A stretch of DNA of 7,569 nucleotides from positions 1-7,569 of the forward strand of contig JAAYQD010000376.1 of NCBI GenBank assembly GCA_012519465.1, given 5' to 3'. This document shows, piece after piece, positions 1 to 5,483 of the stretch. The notes under the pieces are model-generated. The model searched no databases. It had not been told where the DNA came from and saw nothing but the letters and a program-made list of their open reading frames with translations. The stretch comes from Candidatus Cloacimonadota bacterium (GTDB lineage: Bacteria; Cloacimonadota; Cloacimonadia; Cloacimonadales; Cloacimonadaceae). A program made the translations under genes and the position numbers. Within the stretch, counting starts at the first letter, position 1. Each line of letters begins with the position of its first letter.

Positions 1-12
1 GAATAATTCTTA

Positions 13-50
13 TTGACAACATAATCCTGATTGAGAGGATGGCAAATAAG
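13..50 (+). promoter_or_regulatory. Possible promoter-like element in the 5' leader
   Basis: A perfect TTGACA hexamer lies at 13-18 and a TGGCAAATAAG box starts at 40. No good TATAAT-like hexamer sits 16-18 nt after TTGACA, so a standard sigma70 reading is poor. The same arrangement (TTGNCA, 21 nt, TGGCA) recurs before rpmB, which is the main reason to list it. If it were the promoter of the kinase gene, the transcript would have a leader of roughly 90 nt containing the hairpin at 57-80. Confidence 0.22.
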
Positions 51-56
51 AGGCAA

Positions 57-80
57 TATCATCCCCCTTAGAGGATGATA
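57..80 (+). repeat. Inverted repeat in the leader upstream of the kinase gene
   Basis: TATCATCC at 57-64 is perfectly complementary to GGATGATA at 73-80, giving an 8-bp stem with an 8-nt loop. No T-tract follows, so it does not look like an intrinsic terminator for plus-strand transcription. It could be an operator, an RNA structure in the 5' leader, or chance. Apart from this and the TTGACA box, nothing else is recognisable in 1-148. Confidence 0.35.
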
Positions 81-148
81 AGGTAACCTGTCTCCAGTCT
101 AAATCTTTCTTTTTTAACCAGTTATTTTTAGCTTTAAAATGAGGAAAT

Positions 149-1264
149 ATGAAACAGACCAATAAGCCGGACCAACCGGATTTATTCAGAGGACTTTCGG
201 ATGATGTGATAGCCAAATTTGAAGAACAGCTGCAGCGTGTGTGGTATAAAAGAGGTGAAGCCATCATTACAGAGCACTCTTTGGGAGATAGCCTCTATTA
301 TATTTACAGCGGGCGAGTGGAGATAAACAAGGGCTTGGATGACGATGATCCTCCCTTTGCCCAGCTTTCCATCCTGCATCCGGGAGAGTTTTTTGGAGAG
401 ATGAGTATCGTGAATAACGAGCCTCGCTCTGCCTCTGCCGTGGCTTTGGATGATGTGGAGCTGCTCTTGATCCCCAAAAATGTATTCATCGATATCACGT
501 TTACATATCCGGAGATTATGTTTAACCTGGTGCGCACGATGAGCGAACGCCTGCGCGATACCAACGATAGATTCGTGGAATTGATGAATCAGATGATCAG
601 CAAAAACCGTCTGATGGCTATTGGGCTGGCTGCCAGCAAGATTATCCACGATATCAAATCTCCGCTCACGGTGATTGTGATCACGGCCCAGCTATTGGAG
701 ACTCTGTTTCCGGAAGGCTCTGAACACGCTCAGAATATCATTACCCAAACCCGCCTGGTGGATCAGATGGTGAGGGAAATCCTGGATTTTGCCCGAGGCG
801 TGGAAACCGATCCCTTCATCCAGAAGGTAAACCTGGATTCCTATTTCAAAGATATCAAGCAATCCTATGGTCCATCCCTCAAGGGGCGTGATATCACCAT
901 CAATATCGAGAACAAGGTAAATGAATCGGTCTATTTTGATCTGCATAGGATCAAGCGTGTGTTGATGAATCTCTTGCGCAATAGTGCGGAGGCGCTTACC
1001 GATAAGGGTGAAATCAGTATTACAGCCACTTTGTCTGCAGGATGGCTGCAAATTAGCGTTATCGATGACGGTCCCGGCATTCCAGAGGATATTCGCACTG
1101 ATTTGTTCAAACCCTTTATCACCCGTGGCAAATCGAACAGCACAGGCCTGGGATTGGCTATCTGTAAAAAGATTATCTCCGAACACAAGGGACGCCTGGA
1201 ATACATCCCTATCCAGCCTCACGGCACTCGCTTTGATATTCGTATTCCTCAGAATTTCAAATAA
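149..1264 (+). CDS. Cyclic-nucleotide-binding-domain histidine kinase
   Basis: This encodes a 371-residue soluble sensor kinase expected to autophosphorylate a histidine and pass the phosphate to an unknown response regulator. Residues about 12-130 form a CRP/PKA-type nucleotide-binding fold. Its phosphate-binding cassette reads FGEMSIVNNEPRSAS (82-96), with the ligand-contacting Glu84 and Arg93 kept. The dimerisation/phosphoacceptor helix follows, with H-box KIIHDIKSP and His167. The ATPase domain covers about 262-368, with N-box NLLRNSAEA (274-282), G1 DDGPG (306-310), F-box LFKPF (319-323) and G2 STGLGLA (331-337). All catalytic boxes look intact. There is no transmembrane segment, PAS, HAMP or receiver domain, so the nucleotide-binding domain is the only visible input. 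The ATG at 149 is supported by GAGG at 141-144. No regulator gene is adjacent; rpmB follows after 64 nt. The ligand (cAMP, cGMP, other, or none) cannot be told from sequence alone. Confidence 0.93.
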   Translation: MKQTNKPDQPDLFRGLSDDVIAKFEEQLQRVWYKRGEAIITEHSLGDSLYYIYSGRVEINKGLDDDDPPFAQLSILHPGEFFGEMSIVNNEPRSASAVALDDVELLLIPKNVFIDITFTYPEIMFNLVRTMSERLRDTNDRFVELMNQMISKNRLMAIGLAASKIIHDIKSPLTVIVITAQLLETLFPEGSEHAQNIITQTRLVDQMVREILDFARGVETDPFIQKVNLDSYFKDIKQSYGPSLKGRDITINIENKVNESVYFDLHRIKRVLMNLLRNSAEALTDKGEISITATLSAGWLQISVIDDGPGIPEDIRTDLFKPFITRGKSNSTGLGLAICKKIISEHKGRLEYIPIQPHGTRFDIRIPQNFK

Positions 1265-1268
1265 AGAC

Positions 1269-1310
1269 TTGTCAAAAACAGTGCTTTGGATTTTATGGCA
1301 CAATCTACTT
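1269..1310 (+). promoter_or_regulatory. Candidate promoter for rpmB
   Basis: In the 64-nt gap before rpmB, TTGTCA at 1269-1274 matches the -35 consensus at five of six positions. TTTTAT at 1291-1296, after a 16-nt spacer, matches TATAAT at four of six. A TGGCACAATCTACTT box at 1296-1310 overlaps and continues downstream, and it closely resembles a box before moxR. Either the hexamers or this box could be the functional core. The gap is short, and read-through from the kinase gene is also possible because no terminator is visible between the genes. Confidence 0.35.
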
Positions 1311-1328
1311 AAATATGGACGGTGAAAG

Positions 1329-1526
1329 ATGTCAAGAATATGTGATATTTGTGGAAAAGGCGCCCAGGTAGGCAATCATCGCAGTCATGCCATGAACGCC
1401 ACCAAGCGTCGTTTCTACCCCAATTTACACGAGATTCGCGCTATCATGCCCGAAGGCATCAAGCGCGTCAAAGTGTGTAGCTCTTGCTTGAAAGCAAACA
1501 AGGTTCGCAAAGTGGTGGGCTCTTGA
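1329..1526 (+). CDS. rpmB: 50S ribosomal protein L28
   Basis: This encodes a 65-residue L28 protein of the large ribosomal subunit, full length for the family. It begins [11 protein letters not shown] and contains the diagnostic [15 protein letters not shown] stretch (15-29), which contacts rRNA, followed by a conserved PNLHEIR segment (31-37). CxxC pairs at Cys5/Cys8 and Cys50/Cys53 identify the zinc-ribbon (C+) version rather than the cysteine-free paralogue that many bacteria use under zinc limitation. The ATG at 1329 is preceded by a weak GGTG (1321-1324). No other ribosomal protein gene is adjacent; L28 is often beside rpmG, which is absent here. The gene ends inside a hairpin (1512-1540) and is followed by an intrinsic terminator (1605-1645), so it probably has its own short transcript or ends the kinase-rpmB transcript. 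Confidence 0.97.
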   Translation: MSRICDICGKGAQVGNHRSHAMNATKRRFYPNLHEIRAIMPEGIKRVKVCSSCLKANKVRKVVGS

Positions 1527-1540
1527 ATCTCAGCCCCCAC
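1512..1540 (+). repeat. Hairpin enclosing the rpmB stop codon
   Basis: GTGGTGGGCT (1512-1521) pairs with AGCCCCCAC (1532-1540) in nine base pairs, mostly G-C, with one bulged T at 1516 and a 10-nt loop. The rpmB TGA (1524-1526) is in the loop. No T-run follows, so this is not a classical terminator. It may protect the 3' end of the message or influence termination or translation of rpmB. The function is inferred; the complementarity is read directly. Confidence 0.5.
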
Positions 1541-1604
1541 ATTGCTACCGGCTTGATCTGTTAATGCGCTATGTGAAGATAGAGAAAGCGTTTTTTATGA
1601 TATT

Positions 1605-1645
1605 CGGGAATGGATCGCACAGCCGCCATTCCCGTTTTTCTTTTT
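1605..1645 (+). terminator. Rho-independent terminator after rpmB
   Basis: CGGGAATGG at 1605-1613 is perfectly complementary to CCATTCCCG at 1626-1634. This gives a 9-bp stem with a 12-nt loop, followed directly by TTTTTCTTTTT (1635-1645). This is a standard intrinsic terminator for plus-strand transcription. There is no matching T-run for the opposite strand, so it appears unidirectional. It lies 79 nt past the rpmB stop and only 38 nt before the moxR ATG. Confidence 0.85.
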
Positions 1646-1672
1646 GCGCCCCTCCGGTGGCATAAATTACTT
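1641..1672 (+). promoter_or_regulatory. Possible promoter for the moxR-bat operon
   Basis: Only 38 nt separate the terminator T-tract from the moxR ATG, so a dedicated promoter must overlap the terminator tail or lie very close to the gene. A weak TAAATT hexamer (1663-1668) follows TTTTTG (1641-1646) by 16 nt. A TGGCATAAATTACTT box at 1658-1672 matches the box before rpmB at 12 of 15 positions. None of these is strong on its own. Confidence 0.22.
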
Positions 1673-1678
1673 GGAGAG
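1673..1678 (+). promoter_or_regulatory. Ribosome binding site that decides the moxR start
   Basis: GGAGAG lies 5 nt before the ATG at 1684; counted from its GGAG core (1673-1676), the spacing is 7 nt. An in-frame TTG at 1681 would give one extra codon but leaves only 4 nt after GGAG, so ATG 1684 is preferred. Confidence 0.65.
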
Positions 1679-1683
1679 ATTTG

Positions 1684-2670
1684 ATGACGATAGAAGAAAT
1701 ACACAGGAATGTATTGGATAGCTCTGCTGTATTGGACGATCTGCAAGCCGAAATCGGCAAGGTGATCGTGGGTCAGGAGCATATCATCCGCAGGCTGATA
1801 ATCGGCATCCTGATCAATGGACACATCCTTTTGGAAGGCGTGCCCGGGCTGGCTAAAACACTGCTGCTCAGCACCCTGGCGCGTGTCTTTGATGCCAGTT
1901 TCCGCCGCATCCAATTCACGCCGGACCTCCTGCCGGCAGATATCACGGGCACTCTGATTTATGACCAGCGTACAGGGGAATTCAAGCCCAAGCGCGGACC
2001 CATCTTTAGCAATTATATCCTGGCTGATGAGATCAACCGCGCTCCCTCCAAGGTGCAAAGTGCCCTTTTGGAGGCGATGCAAGAACGGCAGGTGACCATT
2101 GGTGACGAGACCCATCCCCTTCCATTTCCCTTCTTTGTGATGGCCACTCAAAACCCCATCGAGCAGGAAGGCACATACCCCCTGCCGGAGGCTCAGGTAG
2201 ACCGCTTTTTATTCAAGCTCAAGATCAAGTATCCCTCCCTTGAGGAAGAGCGGCAGATCGTGGAGCGCATGATAGATGATGCCGAGATTCCGGTGAATCA
2301 TGTGTTGACACCGGATAGGGTGAAAGAGATGCAGGCGGTGGTTTCTCAGATATACATGGAAGATAAGCTGAGGGATTATATCTTGCATTTGGTGCAAGCC
2401 ACCCGCTATCCTCAGAGATATCCGCGCATCTCTGCCATGAATGGGCTCATCGAGTATGGAGCCTCCCCGCGTGCCAGCATCTATATGGCACGGGCTGCCA
2501 AGGCGCATGCCTTTTTGGAGCATCGCGGCTATGTGATACCGGATGATATCAAGGCCATTGGACGCGAAGTGTTGCGCCACCGGATTATCCTCTCTTATGA
2601 AGCGGAAGCCGAAGCCTTGAGCGCAGATGAGATCATCAACCGCATTCTGGATGAAATAGAGGTTCCATAA
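1684..2670 (+). CDS. moxR: MoxR-family AAA+ ATPase
   Basis: This encodes a 328-residue MoxR-type AAA+ ATPase, a cytoplasmic chaperone-like motor that typically acts with VWA-domain partners encoded beside it. Walker A is GVPGLAKT (52-59), with the Ala before the Lys that is usual for MoxR. Walker B is LADEINRAP (113-121), sensor 1 is ATQNP (154-158), the arginine-finger segment is VDRF (172-175) with Arg174, and sensor 2 is GASPRAS (259-265). The C-terminal lid (about 210-325) is complete, so the protein looks active and full length. It is the first gene of the operon. Start ATG 1684 is chosen from the well-spaced GGAGAG; a TTG one codon upstream is the alternative. The DUF58 gene begins 6 nt after the stop. 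The family assignment is firm, but the substrate of this copy is unknown. Confidence 0.96.
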   Translation: MTIEEIHRNVLDSSAVLDDLQAEIGKVIVGQEHIIRRLIIGILINGHILLEGVPGLAKTLLLSTLARVFDASFRRIQFTPDLLPADITGTLIYDQRTGEFKPKRGPIFSNYILADEINRAPSKVQSALLEAMQERQVTIGDETHPLPFPFFVMATQNPIEQEGTYPLPEAQVDRFLFKLKIKYPSLEEERQIVERMIDDAEIPVNHVLTPDRVKEMQAVVSQIYMEDKLRDYILHLVQATRYPQRYPRISAMNGLIEYGASPRASIYMARAAKAHAFLEHRGYVIPDDIKAIGREVLRHRIILSYEAEAEALSADEIINRILDEIEVP

Positions 2671-2676
2671 GAGCCG

Positions 2677-3570
2677 ATGCTCACCCAAACACCCAAGGAT
2701 ATTCTCCGCCGTATCCGTAAGATCGAGATACACACGCGCACCAAGGTGAGCGAGGTCTTTCGGGGCGAATATCATTCCAGCTTTCGCGGGCAGGGCTTGG
2801 AATTTGCCGAAGTGCGAGAGTATCAGCCCGGAGATAGCTATCGCAGCATAGATTGGAACGTGAGCGCTCGCCTGGGCTACCCTTATGTAAAATTATATCA
2901 GGAGACGCGTGAGCTGAACGTGGTCTTTATCGTGGATGTATCTGCATCCCAGGATTTTGGCACCCGCATGATGCTCAAAAAAGAGAAGGTGGCAGAGCTG
3001 GTGGCTGTGTTGGCATTCTCCGCATTATCCAATAATGACAAGGTGGGCATGATCATGTATTCCAATATCTTGGAAAAGTATCTGCCTGCCAATAAAGGGC
3101 GCAACCGTGCCTTGCAGATGCTGCGCGATATCCTCTATCTGCAGCCCAAGGAGAAGGGCACCGATCTGGGAGCCGCCTTCAGCTATGCCAATCTCATCCT
3201 CAAAAAACGCAGCGTCATCTTTGTGCTCTCAGATTTCCTCTCCCAGGATTTTATCCAACCCCTCAAGATGCTTGCCAGAAGGCATGATGTGATAGCCCTG
3301 CAGGTATTGGATGAGGCAGAGCTGGAGCTTCCCCGTGCCGGAATCATCAACTTTCAGGATCCTGAAACCGGGCACACCATCCATGTGAATACATCCAATC
3401 CCCTCTTGCGCAAGCGTTATGCCACCCACACGCGGGCGGCTCAGGAGGAGCTGAAGACAGAGCTTGCCAAGGCATCTGTGGAACACCTGCTCTTTACCCC
3501 CAAAGATGAAATCACGGGTATATTGAGGGGCTTTTTTGAACGCCGGAAGCGCCGGCGCTATCCATCATGA
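2677..3570 (+). CDS. DUF58 family VWA-like protein
   Basis: This encodes a 297-residue DUF58 protein, the usual partner encoded directly after MoxR. The family signature is clear: FRGQGLEFAEVREYQPGDS (36-54) and SIDWNVSARLGYPYVKLYQE (57-76). The C-terminal half is a VWA-like Rossmann fold. It has a MIDAS-like DVSAS (Asp87, Ser89, Ser91), GTDLGAAF (161-168) for the second loop, and LSD (184-186) with Asp186 for the third. The metal site is therefore plausibly complete. There is no signal peptide or membrane segment, so it should be cytoplasmic. The last ten residues (ERRKRRRYPS) form a very basic tail that could contact membrane lipid or nucleic acid. The Shine-Dalgarno is weak (AAGAG at 2669-2673, overlapping the moxR stop), suggesting coupling to moxR translation. 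The stop overlaps the next start as ATGA. The biochemical role of DUF58 is not established. Confidence 0.94.
   Translation: MLTQTPKDILRRIRKIEIHTRTKVSEVFRGEYHSSFRGQGLEFAEVREYQPGDSYRSIDWNVSARLGYPYVKLYQETRELNVVFIVDVSASQDFGTRMMLKKEKVAELVAVLAFSALSNNDKVGMIMYSNILEKYLPANKGRNRALQMLRDILYLQPKEKGTDLGAAFSYANLILKKRSVIFVLSDFLSQDFIQPLKMLARRHDVIALQVLDEAELELPRAGIINFQDPETGHTIHVNTSNPLLRKRYATHTRAAQEELKTELAKASVEHLLFTPKDEITGILRGFFERRKRRRYPS
3541..3557 (+). repeat. GC-rich hairpin just before a gene start
   Basis: CGCCGG (3541-3546) pairs perfectly with CCGGCG (3552-3557) around a 5-nt AAGCG loop, and GCGCCGGCGC at 3549-3558 is also a perfect palindrome. It lies in the codons for the basic tail of the DUF58 protein and ends 9 nt before the next ATG, where a Shine-Dalgarno would be expected but none is seen. 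It may enforce translational coupling, or may simply follow from Arg codons. Confidence 0.35.
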
Positions 3571-4502
3571 AAAAGCTGCTATTCCTCGTCCTGATCTGCC
3601 TGATGGCCTCTATCCTGATGGCTGATGCCAATATCATCCAAAGCCTGGAAGATGATGATGACCTCAGCGTGGGGGATCGCTTTATCTTTAATATCCGCGC
3701 GCCATATTCACTTACCGAAGTGGAGATTCCGGATACACTCACAAATTTTACCGTCTATCACAAGGAACGCATCGTGGAAGCTGGCATCCCTGCATGGTTC
3801 CGGCTCACCATCGTGCCCATCCTGCCTGGCTATCACACCTTTCCAGAGCTGAGGGCGTTGCCCACCAGCCATCAGAATCCAGAGGCGTGGACAGACCGCT
3901 TTCGCGTCAATATCATTCCCGTGCGTGCCCAGACTGATACCACGCTGGTGGATATCAAGCCCCCAGTCCGTTACCCCTTTCAGTTTCCGATCTGGGTATA
4001 TTTGGTTTTGGCAGGAGCCTTTGTCCTGTCATTGCTTATCTTCATCATCACGCTGTTTATCAAGCCCCAAAAGATCGAGGAAGCCCCTGTAGAATCCACA
4101 CCCGTTTATGAGAAACCTGCACATTGGGAGCTGGCAATCAAAAGGCTGGATGAATTGATAGAGAGCCAATTGGTGTATCAGGGCAAGATCGCTCAGCATC
4201 ACTTTCTATTGGCGGATATCCAGCGCCACTTTATGCAACAGGAGTATCGCATTGCCGCCTTGGAGATGACCTCCTCGGAGATCCGTGAAGCGATGAGGCG
4301 CATCGGTATCGCGCGCTCTGGCGAAATAAACCTCTTCTTTGGCTTTTGTGATAGGGCGAAGTTTGCCAAACACATCCCCACTCCAGAAGAAACCCACGCC
4401 ATGGAAAGCTGGTTGAGGGAATACCTGATGGGCTTTGAATTGATAGCAGCCAGGCGGATTTTGGATACGCCCAGGGGGGAGATGCATGCTCAAGTTCGCT
4501 AA
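3567..4502 (+). CDS. Membrane-anchored BatD-like/DUF4381-like operon protein
   Basis: This encodes 311 residues in a two-sided architecture. Residues 1-21 form a signal peptide with a likely AxA cleavage site (MADA-N). Residues about 22-135 are a predicted exported beta-rich domain. Its pattern SVGDRFIFNIRAP (34-46), the PILPGYHTFPELRA segment (84-97) and DIKPP (129-133) resembles Ig-like domains of BatD proteins. A membrane helix spans about 142-165. The cytoplasmic part (about 186-290) is helical, with ALEMTSSEIREAMRRIGI (231-248) and a CDRAKFAKHIPTPEE segment (261-275). This resembles DUF4381 proteins, which occupy the same operon slot elsewhere. It starts by ATGA overlap with the DUF58 gene and has no Shine-Dalgarno, so its translation is probably coupled. 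Its last 17 nt overlap batA. It probably links periplasmic events to the cytoplasmic ATPase side. The domain similarities are by eye and not profile-tested. Confidence 0.85.
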   Translation: MKKLLFLVLICLMASILMADANIIQSLEDDDDLSVGDRFIFNIRAPYSLTEVEIPDTLTNFTVYHKERIVEAGIPAWFRLTIVPILPGYHTFPELRALPTSHQNPEAWTDRFRVNIIPVRAQTDTTLVDIKPPVRYPFQFPIWVYLVLAGAFVLSLLIFIITLFIKPQKIEEAPVESTPVYEKPAHWELAIKRLDELIESQLVYQGKIAQHHFLLADIQRHFMQQEYRIAALEMTSSEIREAMRRIGIARSGEINLFFGFCDRAKFAKHIPTPEETHAMESWLREYLMGFELIAARRILDTPRGEMHAQVR

Positions 4503-5481
4503 ACCCTGGATGCTTACCGCCCTCTTGGTGATTCCTCTTTATTGGCTCATCTGGAGGCAAAGGCAAAGAAGGCATCAATTGCGGCTGCCCTTTTCCAGAT
4601 TGAGGGAAGTGATGCTATCTGGCACAGAAGGCAGGTTTTGGAAATACTTTTATCCCGTTTTGCGCAGCCTGATACTCATTCTCCTGATATTGGCTTTGGC
4701 ACAGCCCCGCTGGGGGAAAGGCGTGAGAGACACCCAGCAGGAGGGAGTGGATATCGTGCTTGCCGTGGATATCAGCGGCTCCATGTTGGCAGTGGATTTT
4801 ATCCCTGAAAACCGCCTGGGAGCTGCCAAGGAAGTGGCAGCCAAGATGGTGCGCAACCGTCCCAACGATCGCTTTGCCCTGGTTGCCTTTTCTGAATATG
4901 CGCTCACGCAGAGTCCGCTCACCCTAGATCATCAAGCCGTATTGTATCAGATCAAACGCTTGGAGGTGAATGAGGAAGCGTCTGGGACAGCCATCGGAAT
5001 GGGCTTGGCAAAAGCGGTGGCACGCCTGCGCAGTTCCCACGCCAAAAGCAAGATTGTGATCCTGATCACAGACGGAGCCAATAATACCGGAGAGATCGAT
5101 CCCATCAGTGCCGCCAATATGGCAAGAGCCTATGGCATCCGCGTATATCCCATCGGCGTGGGCAGCACGGGCTTGGTGGATTTTCCCTTTGATGATCCCT
5201 TTTTGGGCAGGGTATATCGCAAGGTGTTGTTTGATTTGGATATGAAGACGCTGGATCGCATTGCTGCCCTCACAGGAACAGGCTCTGCCGCCCTTGCAAG
5301 TAGCGCCAACCAATTGCAGGATATCATGGATCAGATTGATGATCTGGAAAAGACTCAATATCAGTTGCGCCTGCATTATCTATGGAGCGAAAAGTTTATG
5401 ATTCCCCTGTGGATAGCCTTTGCTCTGCTGCTGTTGGAACTCCTCAGCCGGGTTTACTTTAAGCCCATCCTTCCGGAGTGA
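4486..5481 (+). CDS. batA: BatA-type membrane-anchored VWA protein
   Basis: This encodes 331 residues with two N-terminal membrane helices (about 8-23 and 57-73), a VWA domain (about 88-285) and a C-terminal helix (about 305-321), the standard BatA/BatB layout. The basic stretch RQRQRRHQLR (24-33) between the first two helices points to a cytoplasmic loop, which puts the VWA domain in the cytoplasm, accessible to MoxR, if the topology is simple. The MIDAS is complete: DISGS (Asp95, Ser97, Ser99), SGTAIGMGL with Thr168, and ITDGANNTG with Asp196. The BatA-typical segment before the last helix is present (FDLDMKTLDRIAALTG, 249-264), but the usual aromatic residue after TGG is replaced in TGTGSAALAS (263-272). 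The start has a strong GGAG (4478-4481), 4 nt before the ATG. The gene overlaps the preceding gene by 17 nt in another frame and meets batB at a TGATGATG junction. Bat proteins were tied to aerotolerance in Bacteroides; the mechanism is unknown. Confidence 0.93.
   Translation: MLKFAKPWMLTALLVIPLYWLIWRQRQRRHQLRLPFSRLREVMLSGTEGRFWKYFYPVLRSLILILLILALAQPRWGKGVRDTQQEGVDIVLAVDISGSMLAVDFIPENRLGAAKEVAAKMVRNRPNDRFALVAFSEYALTQSPLTLDHQAVLYQIKRLEVNEEASGTAIGMGLAKAVARLRSSHAKSKIVILITDGANNTGEIDPISAANMARAYGIRVYPIGVGSTGLVDFPFDDPFLGRVYRKVLFDLDMKTLDRIAALTGTGSAALASSANQLQDIMDQIDDLEKTQYQLRLHYLWSEKFMIPLWIAFALLLLELLSRVYFKPILPE
5475..5478 (+). promoter_or_regulatory. Ribosome binding site that decides the batB start
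   Basis: GGAG at the end of batA precedes three in-frame starts: GTG 5478, ATG 5481 and ATG 5484. GTG overlaps the site itself, and ATG 5481 leaves only 2 nt. ATG 5484 leaves 5 nt and is the best spaced, although ATG 5481, which overlaps the batA TGA, remains possible. Confidence 0.5.
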
Positions 5482-5483
5482 TG

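Noticed and set aside
40..55. Sigma54 promoter (TGGCA near -24 and GC near -12)
   Set aside because: The GG and GC are 10 nt apart as needed, but the -12 part reads AGGCA instead of TTGC, and the similar boxes before rpmB and moxR lack the GC altogether.
10..267. Minus-strand open frame across the leader and kinase start
   Set aside because: It has no recognisable domain, overlaps the intact kinase N-terminus and covers the leader hairpin.
692..1375. Long minus-strand open frame (227 codons) opposite the kinase gene
   Set aside because: It runs antisense to a kinase with all catalytic boxes intact, its translation shows no recognisable domain, and it crosses into rpmB. It is a shadow of plus-strand codon use.
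1567..1596. CGCT/AGCG pairing followed by TTTTTT as a second terminator after rpmB
   Set aside because: The stem is only 4 bp around a 16-nt loop, far weaker than the 9-bp terminator that follows.
1681..1683. TTG as the moxR start
   Set aside because: It would add one residue, but the Shine-Dalgarno is better spaced for the ATG immediately after it.
1561..2151. Minus-strand open frame (196 codons) covering the terminator and the 5' half of moxR
   Set aside because: It reads through a clear plus-strand terminator and the MoxR Walker motifs and has no family resemblance.
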